Shown here in pieces: positions 6,125 to 8,417 of a stretch of DNA of 8,417 nucleotides. Numbering within the stretch: the first letter of the stretch is position 1; each line of letters opens with the position of its first letter. This stretch comes from Spirochaetota bacterium. Lineage in GTDB: Bacteria; Spirochaetota; Spirochaetia; Treponematales; Breznakiellaceae. Made by a program: the position numbers and the translations under genes. The DNA is taken from assembly GCA_023398155.1 (NCBI GenBank), contig JAEWSV010000529.1, positions 1-8,417 on the forward strand. Reading direction: 5' to 3'. Below the pieces are notes generated by a model. That model did not search any database, was not told the DNA's origin, and saw only the letters and a program-made list of their open reading frames with translations.

Positions 6125-6553
6125 TTACAGCTCGACGGGCTGGGGGTTTTGCGCCGCATGCGGATGGTCGGCCCCCGCGTAGATCTTCACGTTCTTGAGG
6201 AGCTTCCGGCCCAACGGCCCTTTGGGAAGCATGCCCTTGATCGCGAGCTCGAGGGGCTCGGTCGGGTGCCGAGCGGAAAGCGCTTCAAAGCTATCGGCTT
6301 TGAGGCCGCCGACATAACCGGAATGGCGATAGTACATCTTGTACTGGCGCTTGCGGCCGGAGACCGCGATCTTTTCCGCGTTGATGACGACCACGTAGTC
6401 GCCGAGTTCATGATGAGGCGCGAATATCGCCTTTTCCTTGCCGCGGACGATGGAAGCGACCTTCGCGGCGACGCGGCCGAGGATCAAGTCCTGGGCATTG
6501 ATCACGAACCACTTCCGCTCGGCATCGGCCGGCTTTACGAAAACAGTCTTCAT
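6125..6553 (-). CDS. rplM: 50S ribosomal protein L13
   Basis: This 142-residue protein is a complete L13, an early-assembling protein of the large ribosomal subunit. Diagnostic segments are KWFVINAQDLILGRVAAKVA (14-33), HHELGDYVVVINAEKIAVSG (47-66), YYRHSGYVGGLK (74-85) and AIKGMLPKGPLGRKLLKNVK (104-123), followed by IYAGADHPHAAQNP. The ATG is preceded by GAAGGT at about 8 bases. It is the first gene of the rplM-rpsI-recX operon. Confidence 0.98.
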   Translation of the reverse strand: MKTVFVKPADAERKWFVINAQDLILGRVAAKVASIVRGKEKAIFAPHHELGDYVVVINAEKIAVSGRKRQYKMYYRHSGYVGGLKADSFEALSARHPTEPLELAIKGMLPKGPLGRKLLKNVKIYAGADHPHAAQNPQPVEL

Positions 6554-6647
6554 TTATGGTACCTTCAAACGGTGTTTTCCGACCACGGAATTCGGTCCGT
6601 CCTGCTTGGGCATCGCGCGGACGACCGCGTATACGGGGCAAGGATGG

Positions 6648-6676
6648 ATATTCACATATTACGATGACAATGTCAA
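6648..6676 (-). promoter_or_regulatory. Promoter of the rplM-rpsI-recX operon
   Basis: On the minus strand a perfect TTGACA (6671-6676) is followed after 17 bases by GAATAT (6648-6653), preceded by TGT. The -10 matches consensus at only three positions, partly offset by the upstream TG. The start would be near 6641, giving a leader of almost 90 bases before rplM. No clear leader hairpin was found. The rest of the 6554-6756 gap holds no gene; a short GGGC-GAT-GCCC hairpin just after the small membrane gene lacks a T tract. Confidence 0.55.
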
Positions 6677-6756
6677 GGCGAAGCGCAGGCGGCTACAGGC
6701 GACGCGCGCTTCAACAGCCCGACGCGAGCTTCTATGGGCGATGCCCGTCGGCGGAT

Positions 6757-6990
6757 CTATTCGTCCTTCGTCGCCTCCTTCTGGTCCTCCTCTTCCTCTT
6801 TCTTGGCTTCGATCCGATCCTTTATGTCGGCGATTCCGATGAACACCGCGATGAGCCCAATGAACACGGCCATAACGGGAAGCATTCCGCGCAGGAAAAG
6901 GAGCACGTCGGCTCCCCAATCGAGGCCGAAGGGCACAACGGCGATGGCGGCGAAGGCGAGAAAAACGATTCCGACAATGAGGGCTACCAT
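6757..6990 (-). CDS. Small membrane protein, two helices and a charged tail
   Basis: Not recognised as a named family. The 77-residue product has two hydrophobic segments (about 2-20, VALIVGIVFLAFAAIAVV, and about 36-54, MLPVMAVFIGLIAVFIGIA) joined by a short loop, then a strongly charged tail IKDRIEAKKEEEEDQKEATKDE (56-77) that is probably cytoplasmic. The frame extends upstream to a TTG at 7011, but that stretch contains the ribosome site itself (GGAGG at 6999-7003, 8 bases before the ATG at 6990), so the ATG is the real start. It stands alone with its own promoter, between rplM and the helicase-linked cluster. Confidence 0.8.
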   Translation of the reverse strand: MVALIVGIVFLAFAAIAVVPFGLDWGADVLLFLRGMLPVMAVFIGLIAVFIGIADIKDRIEAKKEEEEDQKEATKDE

Positions 6991-6998
6991 TCTTTTAT

Positions 6999-7003
6999 CC
7001 TCC
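6999..7003 (-). promoter_or_regulatory. Ribosome binding site that fixes the start of the 77-residue membrane protein
   Basis: GGAGG on the minus strand lies 8 bases before the ATG at 6990. It rules out the in-frame TTG at 7011 as the main start, since that codon lies upstream of the site. Confidence 0.85.
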
Positions 7004-7041
7004 GTGCGCAAGGACGAACGCCATGAGAGCGCATCAGTGAA

Positions 7042-7069
7042 AGGATACTAATTTTGTGCCCTTCGTCAA
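7042..7069 (-). promoter_or_regulatory. Promoter of the 77-residue membrane protein gene
   Basis: On the minus strand TTGACG (7064-7069) is followed after 16 bases by TATCCT (7042-7047). The predicted start is near 7035, with a leader of about 45 bases. It lies in the 126-base gap after the 100-residue membrane protein gene; a GC-rich stretch at about 7085-7110 has no T tract and is not a convincing terminator. Confidence 0.55.
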
Positions 7070-7116
7070 GGCTGGCCGCGAATCCCGTCGCCCGCGGACC
7101 GCGCCCGCGTTATCCG

Positions 7117-7419
7117 CTACCGGCGTCGCGTTTTACGCACCACCATCACGGAGAAGGCGGCGATATAAAAAACCGTCGGGACGTTCGGTAGGATGATCGA
7201 TGCGAGCGGAATCTCTCCGATGGAAAAAGCGCTGCCGTCGGAGATGCCGAAACGTTCCAGGATCGAGTAGACGGTCTCCGCGTACGCGGCGATGGTGCCG
7301 ACCACCATGAGCATCCAGGCGATATCGCGCGTCTTTGACCAGAGCATGATGGCGAAGAAGGAAGCCGTGGCGCCGAGGACGAGACGGCTGGTAATGAGGG
7401 TAATCGCGCCGATATCCAT
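7117..7419 (-). CDS. Small membrane protein, three predicted helices
   Basis: Not recognised as a named family. The 100-residue product has three hydrophobic segments (about 5-26, 33-53 and 70-94) and ends in the basic tail RKTRRR, which by the positive-inside rule should be cytoplasmic. The frame stays open to 7626, but that part overlaps the upstream gene and is Arg-rich and low in hydrophobic residues, so the ATG at 7419 is chosen. It begins two bases after the stop of the aminotransferase-like gene with only a weak ribosome site, which suggests co-translation. Its link with that gene and the helicase is by position only. Confidence 0.8.
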   Translation of the reverse strand: MDIGAITLITSRLVLGATASFFAIMLWSKTRDIAWMLMVVGTIAAYAETVYSILERFGISDGSAFSIGEIPLASIILPNVPTVFYIAAFSVMVVRKTRRR

Positions 7420-7421
7420 GC

Positions 7422-8267
7422 CTACAGTATCTCTGAGGTCGACTCGCGTAGCAAGGCCGCAAGCGCGGCGACTTCTCCCGCGGAGAGCTCTCCCGGTAGG
7501 ATAGCCGGCAGGGCCGCGTCGGGAGGCAGGAGGAAGCCGGCCCCCAAGAAGCGACGGAAGAGCGTCGCGTATCCTTCGCCCGAAAGAGCGCGCTCGGGCC
7601 GAAGGTACGGGCCGCGGCGCGTCCATGGACCGCCCTCGGAGAGAGCGGCATCGATCCTTCCGAACCGAACCTCCGCCCGTACGGGAAGCGCGGCGCGGAG
7701 GTCGTCTACGGCGCGGCCTGCCGCGGCGAGCGCTACGGGAGAGAGGATATCGGAAGGCGGGAACGCGTCCGCAACCGACGCGTCCAAGAGTAATGCCGCC
7801 GGCCGGCCCGGCCAGGGCACGGGCAGGACCGGCGCGAGCGCTGCAGGACGGACATCGGACTCGGGAGCCCAGGGGCGCCAGAGCGCGCCGAAGGCGCCCG
7901 CGGGAACGTCCGTCAAGGCAGGATCGACGAAGGAAGCGAACCGCAGATCGCCGCGGCCGGCGGAAGCGAGGGCGCGGTCTACGGACGCTTCGTCAGCGTA
8001 CAGCCGGACGGCCCGACCCGGAAAGAGGCGAAGGAGAGCCTGCTCCAGCCTGCGGCCCGCGGGATGCGGCAGCGGGGCGGAAAGCCCGCGGGAAGCCGTA
8101 TCTTTGAGGGAAAGGAGAACGCCGGGAGCCGTGTGGCCGAGTACGGCGGCGCCTCCGTACTGCCAGAGATCCACGAAGCGCCGACCGGCCGCCGTATAGA
8201 GCCGGAAACCGCGCGCGCGGCGTATAGGGGGCACGAGCGCCAGCAAATCACGATACGATTCATTCAT
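7422..8267 (-). CDS. Degenerate class III aminotransferase-like protein (glutamate-1-semialdehyde aminomutase-like), probably not PLP-dependent
   Basis: The 281-residue product resembles the ends of class III fold-type-I PLP enzymes. Residues 18-62 (RARGFRLYTAAGRRFVDLWQ, then VLGHTAP and ASRGLS) follow the HemL pattern of GxYLYDVDGxxYIDY, VLGHxHP and AxRGLS. Residues 87-102 (VRLYADEASVDRALAS) sit where VRMVNSGTEATMSAIR is expected. Residues 159-170 (LLLDASVADAFP) match the cofactor-pocket strand LLIIDEVMTGF, and 176-185 (SPVALAAAG) match NPIAMAAG. Residues 234-255 (ATLFRRFLGAGFLLPPDAAL) match the C-terminal FLLEEGVYLAPSxFE. The stretch between LLLD and SPVA that should hold the PLP lysine is missing, and the whole protein has one lysine, Lys55. 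At 281 residues it is about 150 shorter than HemL. It overlaps the helicase stop by 8 bases (ATGAATGA). A non-catalytic role is inferred. Confidence 0.75.
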   Translation of the reverse strand: MNESYRDLLALVPPIRRARGFRLYTAAGRRFVDLWQYGGAAVLGHTAPGVLLSLKDTASRGLSAPLPHPAGRRLEQALLRLFPGRAVRLYADEASVDRALASAGRGDLRFASFVDPALTDVPAGAFGALWRPWAPESDVRPAALAPVLPVPWPGRPAALLLDASVADAFPPSDILSPVALAAAGRAVDDLRAALPVRAEVRFGRIDAALSEGGPWTRRGPYLRPERALSGEGYATLFRRFLGAGFLLPPDAALPAILPGELSAGEVAALAALLRESTSEIL

Positions 8268-8417
8268 CGCTGCCGATCCTCATGAAACTCGCCGACTGAT
8301 ACCGGGGAAGGAACTTGACTTCCCTCCCGGTCTCGAAACGGGCAACCACGATCGGGCCGTCATCGCTCTCGCGGACGCTCGCGATCGCGCCGTAGCCATA
8401 ATCGTCATGGAAAAGCC
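8260..8417 (-). CDS. UvrD/PcrA-like helicase, C-terminal end (partial, 5' end outside window)
   Basis: The minus-strand frame is open from the right edge and gives the last 51 residues of a protein ending at 8260. The sequence LFHDDYGYGAIASVRES, then VVARFETGREVKFLPRYQS and FMRI, follows the pattern of the small Tudor-like domain at the end of UvrD/PcrA/Rep helicases: a His followed by FGxG, a VxFE-type strand with a Gly, and a basic strand ending in Tyr. Those enzymes are DNA helicases in repair and restart of replication. The gene ends in an 8-base overlap with the aminotransferase-like gene. Only the C-terminus is visible, so the helicase identity is likely but not proven; another protein with a KOW/CarD-like domain is an alternative. 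Confidence 0.6.
   Translation of the reverse strand, partial: LFHDDYGYGAIASVRESDDGPIVVARFETGREVKFLPRYQSASFMRIGSDE

Noticed and set aside
5834..6667. A 277-codon plus-strand open frame
   Set aside because: It runs antisense across rpsI, rplM and the rplM leader, all of which are certain, and has no protein-like features.
7420..7626. N-terminal extension of the 100-residue membrane protein
   Set aside because: It is an Arg/Pro-rich shadow of the aminotransferase-like gene; the ATG two bases after that gene's stop is more natural.
7625..8107. A 160-codon plus-strand frame extremely rich in Arg, Gly and Pro
   Set aside because: Its composition is typical of antisense frames in GC-rich DNA, and it lies over the aminotransferase-like gene.

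Overview
This is an 8.4 kb stretch of a GC-rich bacterial chromosome. Intergenic regions are much richer in A+T and carry sigma70-type promoters that can be read by eye. Nearly every gene is on the minus strand; the only plus-strand gene is a histidine kinase cut by the left edge. The mix of genes (ribosomal rplM-rpsI followed directly by recX, a split DNA-binding/receiver regulator, small orphan membrane proteins) looks like a free-living or host-associated spirochaete with a GC-rich genome. That placement is an impression from gene order and protein style, not a proven identification.

Layout, left to right. (1) 1-330 (+): C-terminal ATPase part of a HisKA_2-type sensor kinase. (2) 341-3276 (-): a two-gene operon, a TetR-family regulator followed by a cytoplasmic GH3 beta-glucosidase, sharing a 4-base ATGA overlap; its promoter and a possible operator lie at 3275-3333. 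(3) 3433-3503 (-): tRNA-Gly(CCC) with its own consensus-like promoter. (4) 3572-4881 (-): a three-gene signalling operon, HTH-receiver protein, stand-alone receiver and acylphosphatase, each pair overlapping by exactly 8 bases, driven by a very strong promoter set among repeated operator-like motifs (4932-5021). (5) 5073-6553 (-): rplM-rpsI-recX with a TTGACA promoter. (6) 6757-6990 (-): a 77-residue two-helix membrane protein with its own promoter. (7) 7117-8417 (-): the 3' end of a probable UvrD/PcrA-like helicase, then a degenerate class III aminotransferase-like protein, then a 100-residue three-helix membrane protein, tightly packed.

The two most interesting items are the signalling operon, where an enzyme that hydrolyses acyl phosphates is coupled to two proteins that should carry an acyl phosphate (phospho-aspartate), and the aminotransferase-like protein, which keeps both ends of the fold but has lost the segment holding the PLP-binding lysine. 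No CRISPR array, insertion sequence, phage gene or attachment site was seen. No gene-free stretch exceeds about 205 bases.
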